A stretch of DNA of 64,000 nt from Simmondsia chinensis (lineage: Eukaryota > Streptophyta > Magnoliopsida > Caryophyllales > Simmondsiaceae). Within the stretch, counting starts at the first letter, position 1. Each line of letters begins with the position of its first letter. Positions 1 to 9,593 of this stretch are shown piece by piece. The stretch is taken from positions 5,463,501 to 5,527,500 of the forward strand of contig JAGTTD010000018.1 of assembly GCA_018398585.1 (NCBI GenBank), given 5' to 3'. The translations under genes and the position numbers were made by a program. The notes beneath the pieces were generated by a model. It saw only the letters and a list, made by a program, of their open reading frames with translations. It was not told the DNA's origin and ran no database searches.

Positions 1-1409
1 GAACAGTGGGAGCAAGCAGGGAAGCCCAATCTTGAGGCAGTGTGGGAGAGTGAGGGATGGCACCATGGTGAGGTTTGAGCAGTGAGACGTGAAATACGGG
101 GATGTATGGTGGCAGTCATGGGTAGCTCCAATTTATAAGCCACTTGACTGATACAATCAAGTACTCGAAATGGGCCACAGTAACGGGGCGCTAGTTTATG
201 GACCGGTCGGCGTTCAACCGAGTGTTGACTATAGGGGTGTAGTTTTAAGTGCACCCAGTCATCTCGTTTAAACATGCGGTCACTACGATGTTGGTCCGCC
301 AATTGCTTCATTCGGTTTTGAGACCGATGAAGGTGGTGTTTAAGGACCTTCATTGCTTCTTCCCGCGCCCGCAGGCTGTGGTCCACAATGGCATTGTTAG
401 ATTCCCCCGGTAAATCTGGAAGATGTACCGGTGGAGGTTGTCCATAAACTACCTCGTAAGGGCTAGTGTGTGTGGCCGAGTGATAGGTAGTTTTGTACCA
501 CCATTCGGCTAACGGTATCCATTCAAACCAATTTTTTTCGTATTCAAAACACATACAACGAAGGTAGCTTTCCAAACAACGGTTAAGCACCTCCGTTTGT
601 CCATCAGTTTGAGGGTGATAGGATGTTGAGCGACGGAGATCGACAGCTTGCATACCATAAAGTTCCTCCCAAAGGTTGCTAGTAAAAATAGGATCCCTAT
701 CGGAAATGATCTCCTCAGGGAGACCGTGTAACCTATATATTTCTCGCATAAACACGTTAGCAACCGATAAAGTAGTATAACGATGGGAAAGAAGAAGGAA
801 ATGAGCATACTTACTTAGGCGGTCAACGACGACAAGGATGACGTCCTTGCCATGGGATTTTTTGAGTCCCTCAATAAAGTCCATGGATATGCTAGTCCAA
901 ATGGATTCAGGAATAGGGAGGGGTTGTAACAACCCAGGGAATGCCGCGGAATCATATTTACATTTTTGACAAGTGGGACATTGTTTAATAAAGTTAGTCA
1001 CATCATTTTTAAGTCTACGCCAATAAAAAAGAGTAGTAATGCGTTTGCGGGTTTGTGTAATTCCAGAGTGACCAGTGGTAGGGGAGGCGTGCATCCAAGT
1101 CATGATGTGGGTTTTGACGGGACTAGCGCGGTCGATGACTAAGCGGCCTTTCCTACGAAGTTGGTTGTTTGTCCATGTGTAGTGTGGATGGGTTTGTGGG
1201 TTGTGAACAAGGTTGTTGATAACGCGTTGAAAGTGAGGGTTAGTGTTCCATGAGTTTTGCAATTGAGACATTAGGTCGATGGAGATGGTGGAGAGGGCGA
1301 GTGATAGTAATTCGCCGCTTGTTACGCGGGAAAGGGCGTCGGCGACAACATTTTTTTTACCCTTTTTGTAAGCGATATCATAACTATACCCCATGAGTTT
1401 AGCTAGCCA
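1..1409 (-). pseudogene. Integrase of element A, open to the window edge
   Basis: Reading on in the RNase H frame after its TAG, the minus strand has no stop from 1409 to base 1 (about 469 codons), so this stretch is easily missed because no stop lies inside the window. It starts with the RNase H tail VVADALSR, then has the HHCC zinc finger (His pair around TTGHSG, CPTCQKC), the DDE core ([16 protein letters not shown] and the Glu in [11 protein letters not shown]) and the C-terminal domain ending at TATIHP near 100. After that the expected continuation is in another frame, pointing to one extra C near 100. It would insert element cDNA into chromatin. Confidence 0.85.
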
Positions 1410-1784
1410 CTATTGTTGAAAGGGGGTGGAAATGCGTTGTTCCAATAAATGCTTAAGACTTTGTTGGTCCGTGCGGATGCAAAAGTGACGATCCATTAAA
1501 TATTGGTTCCATTTTTTTACAGCGTGAACCACGGCTAACAATTCCCATTCATAAACGGACTTGTGTTGATGACGTGGGGATAGGGCCTTACTAAGGTACG
1601 CGATGGGGTGGCCTTTTTGAATGAGAACGGCACCAATACCTACGCCCGAGGCATCGGTTTCAATTTCAAATGTCATAGTGAAATCCGGAAGAGCAAGTAG
1701 TGGAGCGGAAATCAAGGCCTCTTTGAGGCGATCAAAGGCGGCGCGTGCCGCATCTGTCCAAACAAGTGTTGGGTGTTTCAACAT
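1410..1784 (-). pseudogene. RNase H domain of element A
   Basis: Minus-strand 124-codon frame with the Ty3/gypsy RNase H core: ETDASGVGIGAVL, then PIAYLSKAL, YEWELLAVV and IRTDQQSLKHLL. The conserved Lys of the usual YEKELLAVV is Trp. The frame differs from the upstream RT frame and ends in TAG at 1412-1410 where a Lys is expected (PFQQ-stop-WLAKLMG); the same frame then continues into integrase. Confidence 0.85.
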
Positions 1785-3892
1785 TTCTGTGAGTGGTTTG
1801 ACAATTTTCCTATAGTCTTGGACAAAATGCTATAGTAGCCTGTCAGTCCAAGGAAGCCACAAAGTTGTTTAAGTGTTGTGGGAAGTGGCCAATCACGAAC
1901 GACTTGAATTTTGTCAAGATCGGTTGAAACGTTGCCCGCACGAATGATATGTCCCAAGTAATCAATTTCAATCATACCAAAAGTACATTTGCTACGTTTA
2001 GCATAGAGAGAATTTTGCAAAAGAAGTCCAAAAACAGTGCGAAGGTGAGTAATGTGCGATTGCCAATCCGGACTATAGATCGATATGTCGTCGAAAAAAA
2101 CTAAGACAAAACGACGTAAATGAGGCCGAAAAATGAAATTCATGAGAGATTGGAAGGTTGAAGGTGCGTTTGTCAAGCCAAAGGGCATGACGACGAATTC
2201 ATAATGGCCTGAATGGGTGTGAAAAGTTGTTTTGAAAATATCATTATCGTGCATGCGGATTTGGTGATAGCCAGATTGAAGATCTATTTTTGAAAAAATT
2301 GTGGCCCAGTGCAATTTATCAAACAACTCTTCGATTAAAGGAATTGGGTATTTATCCTTTATAGTGGTGGCATTAAGTGCACGATAATCTACACACATTC
2401 TCCATGAGCCATCTTTCTTTTTAACTAAAACAACAGGTGACGCATAGGAGCTAGTGCTCTCTCTAATAGTATGTTTTGTCAAAAGTTCCGAAATCATATT
2501 TTTTATCGCATTCTTTTGGTCAAGAGAATAGCGGTATGGGCGTAAGTTAACCAGAGAGGACCCCTCCTTAAGTGGGATTCGATGGTCAAATTGGGGGCGG
2601 GATGGCGGTAGGTGTGACAGCTCGCTAAAGACAAGTTGGAATTCTTCAAGTAGGTTACTAAGGGCAGGAGGAGTATGTGTTGGTGATGCGGTGACCTCTA
2701 CGGAGAAAAATGTTGGTGTATTTGAGGTAAGAATGGCGGTATAAATGGTACCACAGCTATGAGGATCGTCTAAAGTGCGAGTCATTGTGCGTGCGGTTAT
2801 TTCACGAATACGGTCATGGGTGAGGCCACGAAGAGTGTGCGTTGTACCGTCATGTGTGAATGTAGCGGTGAGGTGTTTCATATCCAAGGACACGGGTCCT
2901 ACAAGAGATAACCAAGGGCATCCAAGCACCATGTCGCACCCTCCAAGAGGGATAAGAATCATACCGGAGTGATAGGTCGTGGTGTCTAGGGTCCATTCGA
3001 AATTGTTGCAAGAGGAGGTGGTGGGCATTTGACCCCCATCAGCCACGGTGATGTAAAAGGGTTGGGTATTGGAAATGGGACATCGTAGCTTTCTAGCTAA
3101 ATTAATATCCAAGAAATTATGGGTGGCACCGCTATCTATCAAGATATGTGAGGCATGCTTGCCATGGTAGCCAATGAAACGAAGTGTCTGATGTGAAGTG
3201 TTCCCTAAAAGTGCATGTATAGAAATAGTAGGGGTGTCCTCGGGTTCGAGGTCACTTATGGGATCGGTCGCATCATCAAGAGGGTCAGTGTCAACCTCCA
3301 CGAGGAAAAATTGTCCACGGCCCTTCCTTGTAGCGCATTTGTCTCCTAAGACATATTGCTCGTCACAATAGAAGCATTGACCTTTAGCGCGTTTGTCATC
3401 AATTTCGGCGCTAGTTAATGTTCGTCGAGGGAGACCCCCCTTGGGCCGTGGTGTGGTGGGTCCGGGTGGTGCCGGAGTTCCGGGGTTTGGGCGTCGACTG
3501 GTGTATGCCATGTTAGGAAAAGAGGGGCATGGGTAAGATCGTGGTCGTTGCGCACTGAGAACTACTTCTTGTCTCTTGGCAGTACACATAGCGTCGTGAA
3601 GTGTTTGAGGCCGGAAAGAATGGACAGACATGCCAATATCCTCACGCAATCCATTTAAAAAACAACTAATAGCATAATCTTCCGGCAAGTGAACCTGGGC
3701 ATATAAACTATCAAATGCATTCATGTAGTCACTAACTGTGGCTGTTTGTCGGAGAGTTAGTAAGTCCGACATAGGGTCCTCGAAAGCGCCGCCAAAGCGG
3801 TCGAGGGTGGCAACTTTGAAGTGGTCCCAAGTAACAAATGGGCCGTGTTTACGCATAAAGTGTTGGAACCATTCATGAGTATAACCTTCCAT
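1778..3892 (-). pseudogene. Gag-protease-reverse transcriptase of element A
   Basis: An open frame of 704 codons from the ATG at 3892. In order it has the retrotransposon gag core (residues about 1-120), a CCHC-type knuckle in which the usual His is Asp (CFYCDEQYVLGDKC), a retropepsin with the active-site motif LIDSGATHNF, and the Ty3/gypsy reverse transcriptase with VVMPFGLTNAPSTFQ and the catalytic VFFDDISIYS. The frame is lost close to the RT/RNase H boundary after LTGYY, where a frameshift near 1830 moves the RNase H domain to another frame. The protein normally makes element cDNA inside gag particles; here it is uninterrupted up to RT but cut off from RNase H and integrase. Confidence 0.85.
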
Positions 3893-5000
3893 GTGCGTGG
3901 TGGCAATTTCAAGTTTGGAATGATTTGCGATGCGATCGATTCTAAAGAATTATTCACATTTATAAATCCATGTTCGTACATCATTACCTGTGAAGCGAGG
4001 GAATTCTAGTTTGGCCATTCTTGTGGATAATTGGTGATTGGAGCTCGAGGATGGTGAGAAGTCGTGGTGAAATGTGTTGGGATTGATACCTATAGAACTA
4101 GGTTCAGTCAGAGGTTGTTGGGGTAATAATGGGACCGAACCTAAAGGGTGAGAGGCGGGTCTATATCCGCTTGAACCCGCGCTAGGGAGGGTTTGAGGTA
4201 TGACATTAGCGTATGACGATTGACCAAAAATGGATGTCGGGGGAAGGGATGGTAACGCTAGGGTTGGGGTTGGAATTGAAAGGGTGGGGGGTTGGGAAAA
4301 CCCTAAAGATGAGTTTCCGGGTCCCGGAATTGGGGCTCCATTTGTCCCGCCGTAGGACCCAAAACTAATAGCTCTATTTCACACCGGAATACTGCCCGGA
4401 GCTCCGGCGCCGGTCCGTCGGAAGGCAGTCGATGTTGCGTCCGACCCCAAAGGCTGGGGGTATGGTGTTGTCTCTGCCCCTGTGGGGTGAGCGAATGAGT
4501 TAGGGTTTCGATTTTGACCCGAAGAGTTGGATAGGATCGATACCTGAGTAGCGAGCCCCGCAATCATGTGTCGGATGTCGTTGTTTGCTTGCTGGGTCTG
4601 GTCGTTGATGGAGCTCTAAGTTTCGTTCTCCATGCCTGCGCTCGGTGGGGGTGGTTGGGTCTGGGTGAGGTGTGCTGGAGGTGGCGGGGGTGGCTGTAGG
4701 GGTAGGTGCTGGTGGTGGTGGGTGGGCTGGTGGTAGTCGGGGGCTCTGGTGGCGAAGGGGTTGGTGGTGGTCACGGGGAGAGGTGGGCTGCGAAGAGGGG
4801 TGTGGGGAAGGTGAGGGTCGGGGTGTTGGGGGTGAGGGTTTTGGGAGGTTGGGGTTGGGCTGGGAGGGTTTAGGGGTGGGTAGTGGTGGGTCACGGCAGT
4901 GATGGGGGGGAAAGGGTTCATCGGCGGTGGTAGGGGTGGTGGCCGTTGGTCCTAGTGGTGCAGCTGGCGGCTCCGCTTGAACCCTACTTTGGGTGTTCAT
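3893..5000 (-). pseudogene. Gag N-terminal region of element A (broken)
   Basis: Minus-strand leader and gag N-terminus. A proline-rich reading frame starts at the ATG at 5000 and a second frame at 4921; the gag-like segment containing NDIRHMIAGLATQ is in frame with the downstream gag-pol. In that frame stops occur at 4618-4616, 4381-4379 and 3952-3950, the last replacing the Gln expected in a KCEQFF-like motif just before the conserved gag core. A frame change is needed between the 5000 and 4921 starts. The low-complexity Pro/Thr/His stretch at 4650-4920 may be genuine leader rather than protein. Confidence 0.6.
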
Positions 5001-5026
5001 TATACCCACAATCCGAGCACCGATTG

Positions 5027-5038
5027 GCTCTGATACCA
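5027..5038 (-). other. Primer-binding site (initiator Met tRNA type)
   Basis: The minus strand reads TGGTATCAGAGC, complementary to the 3' end of plant initiator tRNA-Met, one base inside the LTR. It fixes the orientation of the element. Confidence 0.85.
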
Positions 5039-5039
5039 A

Positions 5040-5457
5040 TGATGCAATCCCAACTAGATATTTTAGGGATTGAATCTCAAAACAATAACAAGAGAAATAA
5101 TTTAAGCTAAAGAGAGAAAAATGGCAAGCTTTTTCATTGATAATGTCCAAAAGCACAACCCACATTTATATATAGATAATAAAGAAGGGAAAACATGACT
5201 CAAAAACTCTAGCTAGGGCAAAATGCTAGATAACCTCCTCTAGTGCAAAACACTAGATCATCACCCACTACTATGTGTCGTAAATCCCATCACCTGCAAA
5301 ATTAATATTCTGTCCCCGGCTAGCAAAAGACGCTAGGGCCCCATCGGACCCTTACTCCTCTCCTCGAACTGATGTGCCTGGGAGTCGGGCGCACTCGATA
5401 TGATCTATAGGCCAACATTGGACCTCAATAGCATTGGCCCGAGTGGGGAATGCAACA
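5040..5457 (-). repeat. 5' LTR of Ty3/gypsy element A
   Basis: Bounded by TGATGCAAT at 5040 and AATGCAACA at 5457, an imperfect inverted repeat with the TG...CA termini typical of LTRs (418 bp). On the minus strand a TATATATAAATG-like box lies near 5164-5174. The inner end abuts the primer-binding site with one base between. The outer boundary is inferred from the terminal inverted repeat because the partner LTR is outside the window. Confidence 0.7.
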
Positions 5458-5539
5458 GAAAACCAACTTTTCCAACCCAAAATTGCAACAGCTGCCACCC
5501 AACTCTCAAGGGAGGAGTCCCACTATTAACGGGTGTTTA

Positions 5540-5728
5540 CAAATTTATCTCAAGGAAGTTTTGAATTCCAGCATGTTACGGAATGAAAAGGAGGTGCTTT
5601 CTTGTCTGGGTGTCGATTGCCCGCAAATTATACGTTGCTTTGGCGACGATATCACCATCGAAGGGGCCGGTGAGTTGTACAATCTATTCTTGGAGTTTGC
5701 CGGTGAGGGGAGCCTCGCCGACCGACTG
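5540..5728 (+). pseudogene. MAPKKK-like protein kinase fragment
   Basis: A plus-strand frame (long ORF 5450-5824) contains about 60 residues resembling the kinase N-lobe of plant MAPKK kinases: NEKEVLSCLG, IIRCFGDD, then LYNLFLEFAGEGSLADRL, that is the helix C to hinge region. The glycine loop, catalytic Lys, HRD and DFG motifs are absent. Downstream the frame runs into unrelated residues that coincide with the leader of a Copia-type LTR, and upstream it begins right next to the LTR of element A. It is best read as a kinase exon scrap left between insertions; a captured fragment is the alternative. No function is expected. Confidence 0.6.
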
Positions 5729-5734
5729 GTGACA

Positions 5735-6068
5735 ATGGTGGTTAAAATTCGCCGAAGACTGGAGGTTCACGACCCAGGTTGTGCGACGCGGCGACGAGAA
5801 GAGATGATGACCAGTGAGAGGTAGGCGGCTAGGGTTTTGTCTATGGTTAGGGTTTTGTGGTAGCTAGGGTTTGCCTTTGAGAGAAAAATACGAGAGTGCT
5901 ATTTTGGCTCTGATACTATGAAAGAATATTGAGAAAATCACTAAATGATGGAAATTCTCTCTTATATTTATAGGAGAGGGGTATAATAGAAGATTACATA
6001 GCAATATACAAATATTAATAACTTATACATTATATTGTAACAGTATATCCTAGAGCAAAAGCTTAACA
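5735..6068 (-). mobile_element. Copia-type LTR with short leader (partial element)
   Basis: Minus-strand reading: LTR 6068-5919, then TATCAGAGC-type primer site, then about 180 bp of leader that stops abruptly near the kinase fragment. No gag or pol follows, so this is a truncated element. The short LTR (150 bp) and leader fit Copia-type elements, but family assignment is tentative. Confidence 0.55.
5919..6068 (-). repeat. 150 bp LTR
   Basis: Begins TGAAAGAATATT and ends AGCTTAACA on the plus strand (TGTT...CA on the minus strand). A TATAAATATAAG box is present in minus orientation near 5964-5975, and the complement of a Met-tRNA primer site (5907-5918, gctctgatacta) abuts it directly. Confidence 0.6.
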
Positions 6069-6084
6069 CTTCCTTCCGAGGAAT

Positions 6085-6445
6085 GTCGTTGTCTAAGCTT
6101 ATGGAATATACATATGAGATTCACTATAAAAGAGAATTAAGAACAAGGCCGACGAAGCTTTGTCAAGGATGATTGGGATCAAAATCTTGTCTGCAATAAT
6201 CACAGTGCTAGAATCCAACTTGTATGCTTTGGTACAACTCAGCTGGCAGCAAGATCCATTACTGTAACAATTTAATTAAACGGCAGGTTGATGACCCGAG
6301 TTTACATCCTAAATTCTCCTAGGAGAATCAATCGTTGAGGAGAAAAGACAGAGTTAGTGATTGGGGCCGATAGCTCCACAAGGTGCAATCCTAAATGGTT
6401 GCATACTTCACCAATTGAAGGTCATTCAAGTAAGAAGGTGACATT
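6085..6445 (+). pseudogene. Ty3/gypsy RNase H-integrase fossil
   Basis: Broken plus-strand coding remnant. Successive frames give LSKLMEYTYEIHYKRE, then NKADEALSRM-like residues (the RNase H/integrase junction AADALSR of gypsy pol), then LRRKDRVVIGADSS and LHTSPIEGHSS, the start of the integrase zinc finger. Several frameshifts and stops separate these pieces. It is unrelated in orientation to element A and lies directly beyond the 150 bp LTR. Confidence 0.65.
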
Positions 6446-6700
6446 TTGAAGGGTAAAATCATTATTTTATTGCAAGGGTAAAATTATACATCGAGAAATT
6501 AATGGGTCCTATGGGTTATGAGTTTGATCCAAATATTCAATAGAATTATGTTGTGATCATATTCCAATAATTGCATCAATGATTCAAACAACCTGATAAT
6601 AAATGCATTTCATTTGATTTGGAATGGGTCATGTTGGCACATAAATTAGTCATAATGGGCACAAGGTGGCTACCCAATGCGAAGAAGCCGCATCAACGTG
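6446..6700. other. Unassigned AT-rich spacer
   Basis: No coding signal or clear repeat boundary seen. It may belong to the 5' part of the MULE fossil that follows. Confidence 0.4.
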
Positions 6701-7810
6701 ACCTAATCCTATGTAGCAATATGTAGATGAGGATGATGATCATAATGCCGACAAAGTACTTGTTGACACTATTTACTCTAATACTGAGCAAGCAGATGAT
6801 GGTGTCGCTAAAGATGCTAAGCCAATAGACAACATTGAGAGTGTTTTGGTCATTTGGGGCACCCTAAAAGGACTTTAAACATTGCAAACCCATCTTATCA
6901 ATAGATGTCACTGGTTTGTATTGTAGTGGCGTTGTTGCTTGTTGGTAGTAATGCTAATTATCAAGTGTGTTCCTTGGCATTTGGTCTTGTAGATATGAAA
7001 AATAATGATAATTGGTCATGGTTTATGAAACGTCTTAATAAGTATGTGACATAAATAAGGAATTATAAGTGATGTTTTATCACCATGCTAGAATTTTGAA
7101 CGTTCTAAGTGGAAGTGACTGGGGTGAGTAACTTGCCCATCATAGAATATGCTCAAGGCATGGGTTCTAATGTGAGAACAAGGTTTCAAAATGCCACACC
7201 AAAAAGGCTGACGAAATATGTTTCAATGTAGGCTTAAGTCAAAAAATTGAGCTCTACTTTCAATAGAATTAGTGAGTTGAATCTAGATGTCCGGAAGTAT
7301 CTTGGAGATAGCTTCATTCACAAATGGATTTTTTTGCCATGAGTAAGAGAAACAATACAGCATCACGACCACCAATATAGGTGAGGAAATGAACAATATG
7401 TTAAAAGAAGCTCGTTATTTTCCTATCATCGCACTTGTTGAGTCAAACTCCTATCTCTCCAACAAGTGGTTTGTGCAAAGGTGAGGAATCTCTGACTTAA
7501 CTAGATCCTATGGTGTGTGTGCCGCCCCATGGTCTGGGGCTTATCGAGGAACTGCGTTCCTCGTCAGCCAAAAAAAAGGCAAGGAAGTGCAAGCCAGCTC
7601 CTCGATGAAGAAAAACAAGTCCTAGAATCAGCAAAATTTTGGACTGAAGGCTAATGTGCAGTATAAGGTTAGAGTTTTTAATATCAATAGGGGCATGTCC
7701 GAGATTATCATTGGACAAAAGGTGATAAGGTACGGCAGAAGAGGATCTTCTTGCTTGCACCACAATAGAAATTTTGACCCTATCAAAAGCTGGGGTTATA
7801 CAATATTCCA
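6700..7810 (+). pseudogene. Mutator-like (MULE) transposase fossil
   Basis: Plus-strand reading across several frames recovers the MURA-type transposase order: FKHCKPILSID (the DDE first-Asp block), NDNWSWFMKRL, IISD, FNRISELNLDVRKYLGDS, FIHKWIF, then ITTNIGEEMNNMLKEAR and the segment around SNKWFVQR. The last blocks correspond to the conserved region before the SWIM zinc finger. At least ten stops and several frameshifts make it inactive. No terminal inverted repeats were recognised, so the element's limits are unknown. Confidence 0.75.
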
Positions 7811-7897
7811 ATTTAACCTAATTGCTGAAAATACTTAAAATAATTTTTTAAACCCCAAAATATCTCATTATATGTAAATAAACTCCCACCAAAGCAA

Positions 7898-7965
7898 GGT
7901 CTGGGATTGAAATATATACAGCCTTACCCCTACAAGGGTTCTACTCTAAAAGGAAGTTGTTTCAA
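7898..7965 (-). repeat. Au/TS-like SINE (or RTE 3' tail) fragment
   Basis: Matches by eye the segment at 17150-17215 (acagccttacccct...gct/ttctaccccaaa/ctctaaaagg). It lacks the (TTG)n tail. Confidence 0.5.
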
Positions 7966-8721
7966 AGGATATATTAAAACATTAGTATCCTCATGATAAG
8001 TACTCAAATAAGTGAGGAATTCAGAACTACAATGTAAGCAAAGAAATCTTGACCCCCTCCATCTATTATTAGTTAGACCAAAGTGCAGGCAGGTCAAATG
8101 CAATTAGCTTATGAACACCAAAATAGGGACAACAATAACTGCAAAACAAAGTTAATGAGTTTCAAACTCAAAACATAAATGACAGACCGAGATTTTAACC
8201 ATCAAACCAACTACAAAAACTCAAATATTGGTCCTTGTTATTGAAATAGAACCATCACATCTATAATTGGCCTTCATTGGCATCATCATTGATGCGATAG
8301 TCGCTAGACAAGTCCCACAACACTCACGAACGACGATCCAATAGTGTACGATATCGATCGTGGGGGGGAGAGAGAGAGAGAGAGAGAGAGCTCGCCTCAT
8401 GTGGGTCTCTCTAGAGCACTGGATCCTCACCCATGATATATAGAGGTGTTCTTGAGCGTTCTCATCAGATAAACTAAGATGATCTTACACTGTACAACAC
8501 CGTCTTTGTTGTAGAAAGAGAAAGTGAGCCTACACGAGAGTCCAAAGTGACAACACCAACCACACCTCGCTCTCACAACACAACGACCACAAATGCAACC
8601 ACAACACAACTGCAAACTAAGATTTGATTCCATAACAGTAATGCAATGAATAATCTTCTCAACCAACTCCCATCACATAAAACTATACAAGAAAAGAATG
8701 ATGTAATAATAAATAAAAAAT
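7966..8721. other. Intergenic stretch with a GA microsatellite
   Basis: No supported gene. A G7 run followed by (GA)n occupies 8362-8390. Two overlapping minus-strand frames at 8221-8666 are Cys/Arg-rich without recognisable domains and are not called. Confidence 0.6.
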
Positions 8722-9086
8722 GGGTTAAATATACTTTATTACCTCAAGGTTTGATGAACTCAAATCTTTTAGCCCACATACTGTGTATTTGAATTTCTCA
8801 GTCCGCCGATTAGGGTGAAATAATTTTTTAGTCTAGAATTCGAAGAATGACATTATCTTTCCAGCATGTAATGTCATTTTTGTGATGTATGCATCACTTT
8901 TTGGACATATGACATCACCCTTTCGTTATATGATCACCTTTTCGTAAACTCTGTTGGAGGAATCACCGATGGATGAACCAATTAATTATTTTACCATACC
9001 CAAGGGACTAAAAAATTCAAACACAAAATCCAAGGACTAAATACTAATTTCATCAAACCTCAGCATATTAAAATGCCATTTACCCC
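8722..9086. mobile_element. MITE-like element, Mutator-type ends
   Basis: 365 bp without coding capacity. The left end (gggttaaatatac...) and the reverse complement of the right end (ggggtaaatggca...) are alike over about 36 bp, both running into AGGTTTGATGA. Flanks ataaaaaat (8713-8721) and ttaaaaaat (9087-9095) match at 8 of 9 bases, the 9 bp target duplication expected of Mutator-type transposition. Confidence 0.6.
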
Positions 9087-9095
9087 TTAAAAAAT

Positions 9096-9368
9096 TGCTT
9101 TTTTTTTTCTCTCCTCCATTTGTTGTCTGCAAATGCACTTCAGACAAGGAAGGCAAGTTTGAGGTTTTTTTTAACAGGTAAGGAAAGGCACATTAGGAGA
9201 GTCTTCTAGAGAAGGCTTGCCCTAATCCATTGGCCAAAACAATAGACCTTGCTCTGGGCTAGGAATATAAAACCATTGAGTCTTCTAGTTGACTTGATGA
9301 CCCAACTTAGGAACGCAATCTGCTGCCATGTTTGAGTTACCGGAATCTTGAGGAACTCTTTTTCATTC
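9096..9368 (-). other. Probable 3' UTR and downstream flank of the PP2C gene
   Basis: Lies just beyond the stop codon of the minus-strand PP2C gene; AT-rich, no coding signal. The polyadenylation site could not be placed. Confidence 0.4.
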
Positions 9369-9593
9369 TTAAGGGTCCGTGTTTGCAAATAAACATCCAG
9401 CTCCTCTAATTGAAAGCAAAGGCCCGCGAGAGCGGTTGCCAGAATGAGAATCGACGAACAAAACGATCACTGTGATGTCGTCATGAAAATGGCGTCTGAC
9501 TCCTCGATCAATCTTCTTCAGATCTGAATACCTCATCTCTCTCTTCTTTGCAGCTTCACAGAGTGCAGCCTTCACAAGTCTCTTTGCAATGCC
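9369..9593 (-). CDS. PP2C exon 4 (stop codon)
   Basis: Acceptor ATTGCAG|GGC at 9594/9593. Encodes residues 308-381: [38 protein letters not shown] and a short divergent C-terminus ending before the stop at 9371-9369. Confidence 0.93.
   Translation of the reverse strand, partial: GIAKRLVKAALCEAAKKREMRYSDLKKIDRGVRRHFHDDITVIVLFVDSHSGNRSRGPLLSIRGAGCLFANTDP

Larger units (their letters stand above)
1..5457 (-). mobile_element. Ty3/gypsy LTR retrotransposon A, truncated by window start
   Basis: Minus-strand element read from its 5' LTR (5040-5457) through primer site, gag, protease, reverse transcriptase, RNase H and integrase to base 1, where the window cuts it; the 3' LTR is outside. Domain order PR-RT-RH-IN places it in Ty3/gypsy. 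The coding part is damaged by in-frame stops (minus-strand codons starting at 4618, 4381, 3952 and 1412) and frameshifts near 1830 and near 100, so it is not autonomous. The primer site fits initiator Met tRNA, as in many plant chromoviruses; the C-terminal chromodomain, if present, lies off the window, so clade assignment is only probable. Confidence 0.9.

Noticed and set aside
4672..4902. Glycine-rich plus-strand frame
   Set aside because: Antisense shadow of the Pro-rich gag leader.
5027..5038. ggctctgataccaat words as tRNA gene pieces (also at 45785, 49167, 35241)
   Set aside because: They are 12-13 nt primer sites next to LTRs; no cloverleaf around them.
4500..5165. Proline-rich 221-codon minus-strand frame
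   Set aside because: It starts in the LTR, crosses the primer site and is mostly low-complexity gag leader read in a different frame from gag.
8221..8666. Cys-rich minus-strand frames as possible small secreted proteins
   Set aside because: No signal peptide or conserved Cys spacing, and part of the frame comes from the GA microsatellite.
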